Positions 42,757-51,655 of a stretch of 64,000 nt of DNA are shown here, piece by piece. The DNA is from Bradyrhizobium sp. CB1717. GTDB lineage: Bacteria > Pseudomonadota > Alphaproteobacteria > Rhizobiales > Xanthobacteraceae. The stretch lies in contig NZ_CP121666.1 of assembly GCF_029714325.1 (NCBI RefSeq), positions 6,479,001 through 6,543,000 of the forward strand, in the 5' to 3' direction. Position 1 is the first letter of the stretch. Each line of letters opens with the position of its first letter. The notes beneath the pieces are model-generated. The model did not search any database and was not told the origin of the DNA. It was given only the letters and a program-made list of their open reading frames with translations. The position numbers and the translations under genes are program-made.

Positions 42757-42879
42757 GGTCTTGGACCTCGGTATGACGTCAGTGGCACGTCACAGCGAAC
42801 GAGGTCTCACCACGGGCTTGTCAGCCCTCCGATGAAGCCGAATGTCTGTACTCCCCGACCGACATCTTCGCGTGTGACC

Positions 42880-43070
42880 ACGGCTGACGGCAGGTCTCCT
42901 GGCTCGCGGGTCACGACCGCTTCGTCGCCTTCCCGGGACCGAGGACCCAGTGGCTTCTGACGAAGGATTATCCGCTCACAGTTGCGGGGGCAGCCACGGC
43001 ATTGGGGACGACATCCCCGCACCGCATTCCCTTTTCATCCCCTCTCGGGGAAACCGTCGCAAGCATCTAG
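42880..43070 (-). promoter_or_regulatory. Cobalamin riboswitch 1 (upstream of the TonB receptor)
   Basis: Read on the minus strand from about 43070, the order is: AAAGGGAATGCGGTG, the conserved core GCTGCCCCCGCAACTGT, the AGCCACTGG and GGGAAGGC segments, and the B12 box GAGCCAGGAGACCTGCC (42889-42905). The end of the box is 133 bases upstream of the TonB-receptor start. This is the complete AdoCbl-binding core. Control is presumably by RBS sequestration in the downstream leader. Confidence 0.95.
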
Positions 43071-43145
43071 GATTACCAGCAAGACAGAGTCAATGTACCA
43101 GTTGCGGCGTTATTGCCACAGCGACCAACTTCCTCGGAGATTTGC

Positions 43146-43718
43146 ATGGAAGGCGCGACCTTCCTCTGGCTGATCCGGCATGCGCCCGTCGACGGCGTCA
43201 AAGGGACGATCCATGCCGCCGATGCACCGGCGGACCTGAGCGATCGCACGCAGCTGGAAGCGTTGCGGCCGCGCCTGCCGCGGGAAGCTGCGAGCTATGC
43301 GAGCCCTGCACGGCGCACGATCGAGACGGCGCGCGCGCTGGGGCTCGAACCGGAACTGGTGCACGAGTTCGGCGAGCAGGATTTCGGCGACTGGGCCGGC
43401 CGGCGACATGACGAGCTCGCGGCGAGCGGCGGCGAGGCCTATGCACAATTCTGGAGCGATCCCGCGCACCTGAGACCACCGGGCGGCGAGAGCTTTGAGG
43501 ATCAGGTCGCGCGCGTCCGGCTGGGTCTCTCGCGGATCGGCGCCGGATCAGCAACGCTCGTCGTGCATTCCGGCACGATCCGGGCCGCGCTGTGCATCGC
43601 GCTCGATCTCACACCGGAAGCGGCATTGCGCTTCGTGATCGATCCGCTGTCGCTGACCCGGATCGACCGGCTCGCGACCGGCTGGCGCGTCGTCTCCGTC
43701 AATCAGCGGCCAGGCTAA
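43146..43718 (+). CDS. Histidine phosphatase family protein (possible alpha-ribazole phosphatase)
   Basis: A 190-aa protein. The catalytic RHAP motif in LWLIRHAPVDG (about residue 11) and a second active-site His in VVHSGTIRA (about residue 139) are those of phosphoglycerate-mutase-like phosphatases. CGGAG lies 8 bases upstream of the ATG at 43146. Its 3' end overlaps that of cobT by 4 bases, convergently. A CobC-type alpha-ribazole-5'-phosphate phosphatase role is suggested by this context and its size. Confidence 0.75.
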   Translation: MEGATFLWLIRHAPVDGVKGTIHAADAPADLSDRTQLEALRPRLPREAASYASPARRTIETARALGLEPELVHEFGEQDFGDWAGRRHDELAASGGEAYAQFWSDPAHLRPPGGESFEDQVARVRLGLSRIGAGSATLVVHSGTIRAALCIALDLTPEAALRFVIDPLSLTRIDRLATGWRVVSVNQRPG

Positions 43719-44767
43719 GCCGGCCGATCCGGCACATTGGCTTGGGCAAAGGTCGCCATGCCATTGTGGAGCGCGCAGGCGAGCCGCACCAGCGGCAGCG
43801 CGATGGCGGCACCAGATCCCTCGCCGAGCCTGAGATCGAGGCTGATCAGCGGCTGCACGTTCAGAGCGCGCAGCACGAGGCGATGTCCCTGCTCCGCCGA
43901 TTGATGCGAGGGCAGCAGGAATGGCTGGCACGACGGATTGAGCCGCACGGCCGCCAGCGCCGCGACCGACACGATGAAGCCGTCGATCAACACGGGGATG
44001 CGGCGCTGCGCAGCCGCAATGATGGCGCCCGCGATCGCCGCGATCTCGAGCCCGCCGACGGCGCACAGGATCTTTTCGGGCGACGCGCCCGCAACGCCAT
44101 GACGCGCAATCGCCGCATCGATCACGCGCGCCTTGTGCGCGCGGCCGGCTGCATCGACGCCGGTGCCGCTGCCCGCGATCTCCTCGGCGCTGACAGCGAG
44201 CAGGCTCGCGGCAATCGCCGCCGATGTCGTGGTGTTGCCGATGCCCATCTCGCCGAAGATCAGGAGATCAGGCTGGCTCGCCTCGGCACGCGCGACCGCG
44301 CGCTGGCCGGCTTCGAAGGCGAAGGCCAGCTCCGTGGGCGTGAGCGCAGCCTCGACGCTGAAATCGCGCGTGCCATTGCGCGGCTTGTCGGTGACGATGC
44401 CAGGCGTCGCCCCCTCCGCCAGCGTGCCGGCGTCAACAACTTCCAGGTTTGAGCCGAGCTCGCGCGCCAGCACCGAGATCGCGGCGCCGCCGGAGGCAAA
44501 GTTCGCCATCATCGCGATGGTGACGCCTTGCGGATAGGCCGACACGCCCTGCGCGACAATGCCGTGATCGCCGGCGAAGATGATGATGGGCACGCACCCG
44601 GCACGCGGTTGCTCAGTCGCTTGCAGGCCGGCAAGCTCGATCGCGAGCTGCTCGAGCCGGCCGAGCGCGCCGGTCGGTTTTGTCAGTTGCGCCTGCCGTG
44701 CAATCGCCGCGTCGCGATGGGCGGCGGAGATGTCGGGGCATTTCTGAGTGACCCAGTCGGGGAGCAT
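43715..44767 (-). CDS. cobT: Nicotinate-nucleotide:dimethylbenzimidazole phosphoribosyltransferase
   Basis: A 350-aa enzyme that makes alpha-ribazole 5'-phosphate for the lower ligand (CobU in P. denitrificans nomenclature). TKPTGALGRLEQLAIEL, IIFAGDHGIVAQGVSAYP, MGIGNTTTSAAIAA and the C-terminal LRLGEGSGAAIALPL with the catalytic Glu are characteristic. It follows cobF by 10 bases in the same transcript and may be read from riboswitch 2. Confidence 0.95.
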   Translation of the reverse strand: MLPDWVTQKCPDISAAHRDAAIARQAQLTKPTGALGRLEQLAIELAGLQATEQPRAGCVPIIIFAGDHGIVAQGVSAYPQGVTIAMMANFASGGAAISVLARELGSNLEVVDAGTLAEGATPGIVTDKPRNGTRDFSVEAALTPTELAFAFEAGQRAVARAEASQPDLLIFGEMGIGNTTTSAAIAASLLAVSAEEIAGSGTGVDAAGRAHKARVIDAAIARHGVAGASPEKILCAVGGLEIAAIAGAIIAAAQRRIPVLIDGFIVSVAALAAVRLNPSCQPFLLPSHQSAEQGHRLVLRALNVQPLISLDLRLGEGSGAAIALPLVRLACALHNGMATFAQANVPDRPA

Positions 44768-44777
44768 GCTGCCTCGC

Positions 44778-45527
44778 TTACGGCCTGCGCTTGAGAATGT
44801 AGCTGTCCATGATCCAGCCGTGCCGCTCGCGCGCCTCCTGTCGCGTCGCGACGATGCGCGAGCTCACGTCTGCGAGCCGACCGGACATGATGATCTGATC
44901 GGGCATGCCGAGATACGCACCCCACCAGATGTGCAAGCTTTCCGGATCGAGCGATTGGAATGCGGTGCCGCCGTCGAGCATCACGGCCACCGTGTCGACG
45001 CCCTGCGGCCAACCGCCTTCGCGCAAGCGACGTCCTGTCGTGACCAGAAAAGGCTCACCGATATCGTTGAGCGGCAGCGCATGCGCCGCGCACAGCGCCT
45101 GGATCGAGGTGATGCCGGGCACGACCTCGATATCAGGCAAGGGATTGAGCCGCCGCGCGATGCGCAGCGAGGAATCATAGAGCGAAGGATCGCCCCAGAT
45201 CAGCAGCGCGACCTTTCCATCACTGCCGAGATGGCTTGCGATGGTCTGCGACCACGCGGCGGCCACAGCGTCGTGCCAATCGTCCACGCCCTTGCGGTAG
45301 TCCGCCTCGGCCGCATCACGCACGGGAAGGTCGAACTCGGCAATGCGCGTCGTCTTGTTGGTAAGCACGTCAGTGCAGATCGTCCGCCTGAGATCGGCGA
45401 GATCGGATTTCGCGCTTCCCTTGCGCGGGATCAGGACGAGATCGGCCGCGTTGATGGCGTGGATCGCGGCGCGCGTGAGCTGCTCGGGATCACCGCAACC
45501 GATGCCTATCAGGGAGAGCGTGAGCAT
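44778..45527 (-). CDS. cobF: Precorrin-6A synthase (deacetylating)
   Basis: A 249-aa SAM-dependent methyltransferase of the tetrapyrrole methylase fold. The N-terminus LSLIGIGCGDPEQLTRAAI, VALLIWGDPSLYDSSLRI and VVPGITSIQALCAA match CobF, which methylates C-1 of precorrin-5 and removes the extruded two-carbon unit. CobF is a marker of the aerobic pathway. It lies 39 bases downstream of the CbiM-like gene, with a GC-rich hairpin between them. Confidence 0.93.
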   Translation of the reverse strand: MLTLSLIGIGCGDPEQLTRAAIHAINAADLVLIPRKGSAKSDLADLRRTICTDVLTNKTTRIAEFDLPVRDAAEADYRKGVDDWHDAVAAAWSQTIASHLGSDGKVALLIWGDPSLYDSSLRIARRLNPLPDIEVVPGITSIQALCAAHALPLNDIGEPFLVTTGRRLREGGWPQGVDTVAVMLDGGTAFQSLDPESLHIWWGAYLGMPDQIIMSGRLADVSSRIVATRQEARERHGWIMDSYILKRRP

Positions 45528-45536
45528 CGGGCGTAC

Positions 45537-45559
45537 GGGGCGGCCATGACGGCCGCCCC
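45537..45559 (-). other. GC-rich hairpin between the CbiM-like gene and cobF
   Basis: GGGGCGGCC-ATGAC-GGCCGCCCC is a perfect 9-bp stem in the 39-base spacer. There is no run of T on the side of transcription (minus strand), so a processing or partial-attenuation element is likelier than a full terminator. Confidence 0.45.
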
Positions 45560-45566
45560 TTGTCTC

Positions 45567-46244
45567 TTAAGCCGCGTTGTGCAGGCGCGGGGTGACGAGG
45601 CCGGGCGCGGTGACGCCGCGCAGCGACTTCGCCAGCGCCAGCACGGCGAGATCGGCCAGCGGCTCGATCACGATGACGAGCGCGTAGGAGGCCGCAAACG
45701 TCGCGATGTTGGCGAGGTTGCTCATGGCGAAGCCGGAGCCGTAGAGCGCCCAGAACGCCACCCAGGCGATCACGCCGGCCTGATAGGTCGTCGAGAGCGC
45801 CAGCGCCTGGCGATACCTGAGGTCGACATAGGCGGTGTTGCGCGAAATGATCCGCGTGGCGATCGCCTGGATCGCGAACAGCGGCACCAGCAGCGTCGTG
45901 ACGTTCATGCCATATTGCGGGATGTCAGCGGGCTCGAAGAAGACGCCCTGGAGCAGCAGGCCAAATGCAAGGCCGAGGGCCGCGGGCGCCGCGCCGAACA
46001 GCAGGAACAAGGTCGAGCCGAGGATGAAGTGCACCTCGGAAACGCCGACCGGGAAGTGCGGCAGGATCTCGAAGAAGGTGAAGACGAGCACGGTGGTCGC
46101 GAGGGTGCGCACGGCGAGCGAGCCGATGCCCTGCTCGCGCACGGTCTCGACCGCGAGCTTCAAGGCAACGCCGCCTGCGGCGATGCCGGTTGCGTAACTC
46201 AACACGAGCTTGGCGCCCGTCACGACTCCGGGTTCGATATGCAT
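45567..46244 (-). CDS. CbiM-like energy-coupling factor permease (putative cobalt transporter)
   Basis: A 225-aa membrane protein starting Met-His (MHIEPGVVTGAK). The N-terminal His binds Co(II) in CbiM/NikM proteins, and the following SEVHFILGSTLFLLFGAAPAALGL is typical of the family. About seven hydrophobic segments are visible. No CbiN, CbiQ or CbiO partner genes are adjacent, unlike classical cbiMNQO operons. Riboswitch 2 precedes it, so it is probably repressed by B12. A cobalt-import role is inferred. Confidence 0.82.
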   Translation of the reverse strand: MHIEPGVVTGAKLVLSYATGIAAGGVALKLAVETVREQGIGSLAVRTLATTVLVFTFFEILPHFPVGVSEVHFILGSTLFLLFGAAPAALGLAFGLLLQGVFFEPADIPQYGMNVTTLLVPLFAIQAIATRIISRNTAYVDLRYRQALALSTTYQAGVIAWVAFWALYGSGFAMSNLANIATFAASYALVIVIEPLADLAVLALAKSLRGVTAPGLVTPRLHNAA

Positions 46245-46289
46245 GGCTCAGTTCCTTCCTGCCGTCACACCCGACGGCCTTGGCCTCAA

Positions 46290-46455
46290 AACATGCACGG
46301 CCGGTCTCCTGGCTCGCGGTTCACTGGGGTTCTCCGGCCTTCCCGGACCTTGCGGCCCAGTGGCTGATCGGAGCCCCTCACCGCTTACAGTCGCGGGGGC
46401 GGCTGGGGTTTTGGGCGCCGCAACTGGGTCCGCCCATCCCCATTCCCGATTATGC
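46290..46455 (-). promoter_or_regulatory. Cobalamin riboswitch 2 (upstream of the CbiM-like gene)
   Basis: On the minus strand, ATCGGGAATGGGGATGGG (from about 46451) is followed by CCGCCCCCGCGACTGTAAGC, AGCCACTGGGCC, GGGAAGGCC and the B12 box GAGCCAGGAGACCGGCC (46299-46314). It ends about 45 bases before the CbiM-like start. It lies about 90 bases downstream of the cobA stop, so it can set cbiM-cobF-cobT expression independently of the upstream operon. Confidence 0.94.
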
Positions 46456-46546
46456 TCCGGCGCTTTGCGCCGCGTCGAGCACCATGCCCGTCCTGTGTGC
46501 CCCTTTCGCATTGCAGGCGTCAAGGGGCGAACGGCGGCAGCGGCGG

Positions 46547-47278
46547 TCATGACGGATATTCCCCCGCCAGCGCGCCGAACAGGATCACGGCGGCCGTCGA
46601 AGCCGCCCCGCCCCGTGCAAGCTGCTCGGCAAGCTCGGCAATCGTGGTGCGGACCAGCCGTTCGTCGGGTCGGCCGAGGGATTCGGCGAACAGCGCCGGT
46701 GTCTCGGGGGCGAGGCCATGCGCGATCAATTTTGCGGCAAGCGCCGGAAAGGTGCGCCGGCCCATATAGACCACGGTGGTCGCTTCAGGATCAGCCAGCG
46801 CCGCCCAGTTCAGGTTTGGCGGCAGCTCGCCGGTGACATCGGCCCCGGTCACGAACTGCACCCGGCGCGAGGTGTGGCGTCGGGTCAGCGGGATTCCCGC
46901 CTGCGCTGCGGCGACGCAGGCCGAGGTCACGCCGGGAACGATCTCGTAGCCGATGCCGGCCTCGCGCAGCGTCTCGATCTCCTCCTCGAGCCGGCCGAAA
47001 ATGCCGGCATCGCCGGACTTCAGCCGCACCACACGTGCACCGGTTGCGGCGTAGTCGACCAGGAGGCGATTGACGTGGTGCTGCTTGGTCGAGGGGCGCC
47101 CCGCCCGCTTGCCCACCGCAACGAGATTGGCGCCGGGCCGTGCGAGATCGAGGATCGCGCCGGACGCCAGGTCGTCATACAGCACGACGTCGGCCTCGCG
47201 CAGCCGCGTGGCGCCCTTCACGGTGAGGAGCTCGGGGTCGCCGGGACCAGCAGAGACGAAGGAAACAAAGCCGCTCAC
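46547..47278 (-). CDS. cobA: Uroporphyrinogen-III C-methyltransferase
   Basis: A 243-aa SUMT that makes precorrin-2. FVSAGPGDPELLTVKGATRL, VVLYDDLAS, VRLKSGDAGIFGRLEEEIETL and VPGVTSACVAAAQAGIPLTRR are the standard motifs. The CysG oxidase/ferrochelatase domain is absent, so it is a stand-alone SUMT. It overlaps cobB by 4 bases and is the last gene before riboswitch 2. Confidence 0.95.
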   Translation of the reverse strand: MSGFVSFVSAGPGDPELLTVKGATRLREADVVLYDDLASGAILDLARPGANLVAVGKRAGRPSTKQHHVNRLLVDYAATGARVVRLKSGDAGIFGRLEEEIETLREAGIGYEIVPGVTSACVAAAQAGIPLTRRHTSRRVQFVTGADVTGELPPNLNWAALADPEATTVVYMGRRTFPALAAKLIAHGLAPETPALFAESLGRPDERLVRTTIAELAEQLARGGAASTAAVILFGALAGEYPS

Positions 47279-48588
47279 CGGTCCTCCGCGATCAGATGGA
47301 AGAATGTGCCGGTGGCACGGCCGCGCTGCGAGCCGGTCTCGGCGATGACCGCGCCCGTTGCATCATGCACGACCGCCAGCGGCGTATCGGGCTGGGCGAG
47401 GATGGTCGAATAGTGGAATTCGTGGCCGCGCAGGCGTGCGCCCGCCTGGTGCCCCGGCATGGGTGCGGCAAGGGTGGCGAGACGATAGCCCAGATGCATG
47501 CGGCGCTTGGCAAAGCTGGTCTCCAGGCCAAGCAGACCCGTCATCTCATGACGGACACCGTCGGCATCGGTCAAAGCATTTCCCATGACCATATAGCCTC
47601 CGCACTCGCCGTGCACCGTTCGCGTCTCGACGAACGCGCGCAGGCCGCTGCGAAAGCGCGCATTGGCCGCGATCTTTCCCGCGTGAAGCTCGGGATACCC
47701 GCCGGGCAGCCAGCAGACGTCGGCGTTCGCGTCTGGCACTTCGTCGGCGAGCGGCGAGAATGTCGAGATCTCGGCGCCCGCCGCGCGCCAGGCTTCCAGC
47801 ATGTGCGGATAGACGAAGGAGAATGCCGCGTCGCGGGCCAGCGCAATGCGCTGCCCGGGCGGCGTCACATTCAGGGCGTTCGCCGAAGGTTGCGGCGACC
47901 AGCTGGCTGCCGATCCCAGCACCGCGTCGAGATCGACATGCTCAGCGACGAAGCGCGCGGCTTCGTCGATCAGCTTGCCGATCTCGGCCTGCTCCTCCGC
48001 CTGCACCAAACCGAGATGGCGTTTCGGCAGGCTGATCTCGGCATGACGGGGGAGCGCACCGAACACGGCGATGCCGGCATCGTTCAGCGCACGCCGTACG
48101 AGGTCTTCGTGGCGCGGGCTGGCAACGCGATTGAGCACGACGCCGGCAAGGCGCACGCCCGCGCGATAGTCGCGAAGGCCCGCGGCGATCGCCGCCGCCG
48201 TCTGCGCCTGCCCCGAGGGATCGATCACCAGCACCACCGGCCAGCCCAGCATCTCCGCGATGTCGGCCGAAGCGCCGGTGCCGGACACGCCGCGCGTGGC
48301 GACGCCGTCGAAAAGGCCCATCGAGCCTTCGGCGAGGACAATGTCGGCGTCCGTGCCGCGAGCGACGAGATGGTCGATCGTCGCGCGGTCCATCGCCCAG
48401 CTATCGACGTTGACGGAGGCGCGTCCCGTGGCAGCAGCGTGGAATGCGGGATCAATGTAATCGGGGCCACTCTTGAAGCATTGCACCTTGAGGCCATGAT
48501 TGCGCCAGGCGCGCGCGAGCGCCAGCGTCAGCGTGGTCTTGCCGACGCCCGACGCAGGTGCGGAGATGACGAGGCCTGCCGCCATCAC
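47275..48588 (-). CDS. cobB: Cobyrinate a,c-diamide synthase (hydrogenobyrinate type)
   Basis: A 437-aa amidotransferase. The N-terminal ATP-binding P-loop [12 protein letters not shown] is followed by the CobB/CobQ central fold. A C-terminal glutaminase domain has the Cys nucleophile in [12 protein letters not shown] (about residue 329) and conserved His in HEFHYS. In the aerobic route it amidates the a and c carboxylates before cobalt insertion. It joins cobM and cobA by 4-base overlaps. Confidence 0.95.
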   Translation of the reverse strand: MMAAGLVISAPASGVGKTTLTLALARAWRNHGLKVQCFKSGPDYIDPAFHAAATGRASVNVDSWAMDRATIDHLVARGTDADIVLAEGSMGLFDGVATRGVSGTGASADIAEMLGWPVVLVIDPSGQAQTAAAIAAGLRDYRAGVRLAGVVLNRVASPRHEDLVRRALNDAGIAVFGALPRHAEISLPKRHLGLVQAEEQAEIGKLIDEAARFVAEHVDLDAVLGSAASWSPQPSANALNVTPPGQRIALARDAAFSFVYPHMLEAWRAAGAEISTFSPLADEVPDANADVCWLPGGYPELHAGKIAANARFRSGLRAFVETRTVHGECGGYMVMGNALTDADGVRHEMTGLLGLETSFAKRRMHLGYRLATLAAPMPGHQAGARLRGHEFHYSTILAQPDTPLAVVHDATGAVIAETGSQRGRATGTFFHLIAEDR

Positions 48589-49367
48589 GACGCCTCCGGA
48601 AAGCGCGGCTCGGCGCCGACCGGCCGATAGCGGCGGTCGTAGTCGGCGGCATAGAGGCGGCTCTCGTCGAAATCCGCAGCGCCAAGCGTCTTGCCGATCA
48701 GGATCAGCGCGGTGCGCTCCATCTCGCTGCCCACGGCCGCATCAAGCGTCGCCAGCGTCGCGCGCACGATGCGCTGATCCGGCCAGCTCGCGCGCCAGAC
48801 GATCGCGACCGGGCAATCCGTGCCGTAATGCGGCGTGAGCTCGGCGACGACCTGGTCGAGCAGATGGATCGAGAGATGGATCGCGAGCACCGCGCCGGTG
48901 GCGGCGAAGGCGGCAAGCTTCTCGCCCTCCGGCATCGCGCTGGCGCGGCCCGGCGTGCGCGTCAGCACCACGCTCTGAGCCAGGCCGGGCAAAGTCAGCT
49001 CGGCCTCAAGTGCTGCCGCAGCGGCGGAGAAAGAAGGAACGCCGGGCGTGACGGTATAGGGAATGCCGAGCGCACGCAGGCGGCGGAGTTGCTCGCCCAT
49101 CGCCGACCAGATCGAGAGATCGCCGGAATGCAGCCGCGCGACGTCCTTGCCCCCCGCATGCGCGGCGACAATCTCCGCGATGATCTCATCGAGCGACATC
49201 GGTGCCGTGTTGATGATGTGCGCGCCGGGCGGGCAATGCGCCAGGACGCCTTCGGGCACCAGCGAGCCGGCATAGAGGCAGACCGGACAGGCCGCAATCA
49301 GGTCGCGGCCGCGCAACGTCAGCAAATCGGGAGCGCCCGGCCCGGCGCCGATGAAATGCACGGTCAT
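48585..49367 (-). CDS. cobM: Precorrin-4 C11-methyltransferase
   Basis: A 260-aa tetrapyrrole methylase beginning [20 protein letters not shown], with [27 protein letters not shown] and [15 protein letters not shown], as in CobM/CbiF. The ATG at 49367 has AAGGAG 8 bases upstream. The frame remains open upstream to 49580, but that part lies in cobE. It overlaps cobE and cobB by 4 bases each. Confidence 0.95.
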   Translation of the reverse strand: MTVHFIGAGPGAPDLLTLRGRDLIAACPVCLYAGSLVPEGVLAHCPPGAHIINTAPMSLDEIIAEIVAAHAGGKDVARLHSGDLSIWSAMGEQLRRLRALGIPYTVTPGVPSFSAAAAALEAELTLPGLAQSVVLTRTPGRASAMPEGEKLAAFAATGAVLAIHLSIHLLDQVVAELTPHYGTDCPVAIVWRASWPDQRIVRATLATLDAAVGSEMERTALILIGKTLGAADFDESRLYAADYDRRYRPVGAEPRFPEAS

Positions 49368-49732
49368 GGGCCATCTCCTTCCGCGATCGCGGCGGTGGCC
49401 GTGCGGTCCTGCGAGACCGCGAGCGACGCAATCAATCTCGCGCGAGGGCCAGCCGCCGCGAGCGCCGCAGCTTCGGCAAGAGATCCCGTGCCGAACTTCT
49501 CTGCGATGAGCTTCGATTGCGTGAGCGTGTCGATGCCGGCCAGTGTCTCGGCCGGAACGGCCCTGATCGGCACACCGCACTCACGTGCGAGCTGCTTCAG
49601 CGCCTCCGCGTCGGCCTTGTAGCTGACAGTTGCCACCGCCACGAGCCCTTCGGGGCCGCCGGCAGCCAGCAGCGCCTCGCGCAGCGAAGCCAGTGTGACA
49701 TCCTTTCTGAACCCGAGCCCAGCGACCTTCAT
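49364..49732 (-). CDS. cobE: Cobalamin biosynthesis protein CobE/CbiG C-terminal type
   Basis: A 122-aa protein starting [20 protein letters not shown]. It then has [19 protein letters not shown], the typical CobE/CbiG C-terminal-domain pattern, and ends with [19 protein letters not shown]. Its exact role in the aerobic pathway is not settled. Its ATG overlaps the cobL stop (ATGA), and its own stop overlaps the cobM start, indicating coupling. A longer frame to 49774 lies inside cobL and is not used. Confidence 0.85.
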   Translation of the reverse strand: MKVAGLGFRKDVTLASLREALLAAGGPEGLVAVATVSYKADAEALKQLARECGVPIRAVPAETLAGIDTLTQSKLIAEKFGTGSLAEAAALAAAGPRARLIASLAVSQDRTATAAIAEGDGP

Positions 49733-50910
49733 CGGACCGCACTCCACTGCACCACCGGTCGAGCGGCCTCCCATGACCGATAGCGGCCGAGCGGCGCGGC
49801 ATGTGCGATCTCGACCCGCATCAACTCGCCGCCATGACGCTGATGCAATTCGCCGAGCAGCGCTTCCGTCTCCAGCGTCACCGCATGCGTAACCAGGCGT
49901 GTCCCCGGAGCGAGATGCGACCAGATCGCATCGAACATCGCCTTGTCGAGACCGCCGCCGATGAAGACGGCGTCCGGCGCGTCCAGCCCAGCGAGAGCTC
50001 CCGGCGCTTTCCCCTCAACGATGGTGATGCGAGGCGCCAGTCCGAACGCAGCCGCATTCTTGCGGATATTCGCGGCGCGATCCTCGCGCGCTTCGACCGC
50101 AGTCGCCGTCCCACCACACAGCGCCCACTCCACCGAGATCGAGCCCGATCCGGCGCCGATATCCCATAGCCGCTCGCCGGGACGCGGCGCCAGCGCCGAA
50201 AGCGCCAGCGCGCGCACAGGCCGCTTGGTGATCTGGCCGTCGTGGATGAAGAGATCGTCTGAAAGTCCCGAGCTGCCGGGGATGCCCTGAGCTCCCTTCG
50301 CTTCAAGCGCGACCACAACCAGGTTTCCGGTGAGATCGCCGGCAAAGCTGTCGGCACGATATTCCCTGATGCTCTCGCGCGGCCCGCCCAGCGCAGCGAG
50401 CATCCAGAAGGCCGAGGCCCCCCATCCGCGCTCGCTCAACCATTTTGCAAGATCACCCGCCGCCTTCCCATCGCGCACGAGGCAGATGATGTGAGCCCCT
50501 CGCGCCAGATGCGGCACGAGGCGCTCGAAAGGCGCGGCGTGAAGCCCGAGGCAGACGGCGGATTCGAGTCGCCAGCCCAGCCGCGCGGCCGCAAGCGAGA
50601 AGGTCGACGGCGCGGAGTGCGCGATCCATTCGCCAGCCTGCAGCTTCTCGGCGATGCTTGCGCCGGCGCCATGCCAGAACGGATCGCCGGAGGCGAGCAC
50701 CACCGTCGGCCTGCCGCGGCAGCTCAGCACGACATCGGCATCGAACGGCACCGGCCACGGGCGACCACGGCTATCGACCTCCGCAAGTGCAAGATGGCGC
50801 TCACCACCGAACACGGTTTCAGCCATCGCAAGCGCCTTTCGGCTTGCGTCCGACAGCCCGGCAAGGCCATCTTCGCCGATACCAATGATAGTCAGCCAGG
50901 GATCAGCCAT
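49729..50910 (-). CDS. cobL: Precorrin-6Y C5,15-methyltransferase (decarboxylating), CbiE-CbiT fusion
   Basis: A 393-aa bifunctional enzyme. The N-terminal half is a CbiE-like methylase (LTIIGIGEDGLAGLSDASR, VVLASGDPFWHGAG). The C-terminal half is a CbiT-like class I methyltransferase (RLWDIGAGSGSISVEWAL, DAVFIGGGLD). It methylates C-5 and C-15 and decarboxylates ring C acetate. The ATG at 50910 has GAGGG 7 bases upstream. It shares the palindrome CATG with the start codon of the divergent cobK, an unusual overlap. Confidence 0.95.
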   Translation of the reverse strand: MADPWLTIIGIGEDGLAGLSDASRKALAMAETVFGGERHLALAEVDSRGRPWPVPFDADVVLSCRGRPTVVLASGDPFWHGAGASIAEKLQAGEWIAHSAPSTFSLAAARLGWRLESAVCLGLHAAPFERLVPHLARGAHIICLVRDGKAAGDLAKWLSERGWGASAFWMLAALGGPRESIREYRADSFAGDLTGNLVVVALEAKGAQGIPGSSGLSDDLFIHDGQITKRPVRALALSALAPRPGERLWDIGAGSGSISVEWALCGGTATAVEAREDRAANIRKNAAAFGLAPRITIVEGKAPGALAGLDAPDAVFIGGGLDKAMFDAIWSHLAPGTRLVTHAVTLETEALLGELHQRHGGELMRVEIAHAAPLGRYRSWEAARPVVQWSAVR

Positions 50911-51655
50911 GACGCGCGCCCTCATTCTGGGCGGAACGGCCGATGCGAGCTCGCTCGCTGCAGAAATCGCGCGTGCGCGCATAGAAGCCGTCTACTCCTA
51001 TGGCGGCCGCACCCGCACGCCGGCCGACCAGCCGCTGCCGACCCGCATCGGCGGCTTTGGTGGCGTCGGCGGGCTTGCCGATTACATCCGCCGCGAAGGC
51101 ATCACGCACGTGATCGACGCGACGCATCCCTTCGCTGCCGAGATGAGCCGCAATGCGGTTGCGGCGTGCGCCGAAGCCGGTACGCCGTTGATCGCGCTCG
51201 AACGCATGCCATGGGACAGGACGCAAGGCGACAACTGGATCGAGGTCGACGACGTCAACGCGGCCGTCGCAGAGCTGCCCGAGACGCCTGCGCGCGTCTT
51301 TCTCGCCATTGGCCGCCAGCACATCGCGCCATTCGCGAGCAAGCCTCGGCACGCCTACACGCTGCGGTTCGTCGATCCGCCCGAGGCGCCCCTGCCCTTC
51401 GCAGCCGACGTGATCGTGTCGCGCGGACCGTTCACGCTTGAGGGCGAACTGGAGATGATGCGGAGCCGTGGCATCGCCTGGATCGTCGCCCGCAATTCCG
51501 GTGGCGACGGCGCGCGCGCCAAGATCGACGCAGCGCGCGTGATCGGCCTTCCCGTGATCATGATCTCGCGACCAAAACTGCCCGAGCGTCCGCGGGTCGA
51601 GAGTGTCGCCGACGTGATGCAGTGGCTCGGTCATTCTACCCGCCTCGGTGCATAG
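50909..51655 (+). CDS. cobK: Precorrin-6A reductase
   Basis: A 248-aa NADPH-dependent reductase. It begins MTRALILGGTADASSLAAEI, with VIDATHPFAAEMSRNAVAAC and the C-terminal LPVIMISRPKLPE characteristic of CobK/CbiJ. It lies antisense to the cob operon between cobJ and cobL. Its start codon overlaps that of cobL by two bases and its 3' end overlaps cobJ by 25 bases. AGGG lies about 9 bases upstream of the ATG. It needs its own promoter inside cobL. Confidence 0.94.
   Translation: MTRALILGGTADASSLAAEIARARIEAVYSYGGRTRTPADQPLPTRIGGFGGVGGLADYIRREGITHVIDATHPFAAEMSRNAVAACAEAGTPLIALERMPWDRTQGDNWIEVDDVNAAVAELPETPARVFLAIGRQHIAPFASKPRHAYTLRFVDPPEAPLPFAADVIVSRGPFTLEGELEMMRSRGIAWIVARNSGGDGARAKIDAARVIGLPVIMISRPKLPERPRVESVADVMQWLGHSTRLGA

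Noticed and set aside
39565..42960. Long plus-strand frame (1131 aa) opposite the PepSY and TonB receptor genes
   Set aside because: It is antisense to two clearly recognised genes, is rich in Arg/His/Asp as expected from the reverse of GC-rich codons, and runs into the riboswitch. No domain seen.
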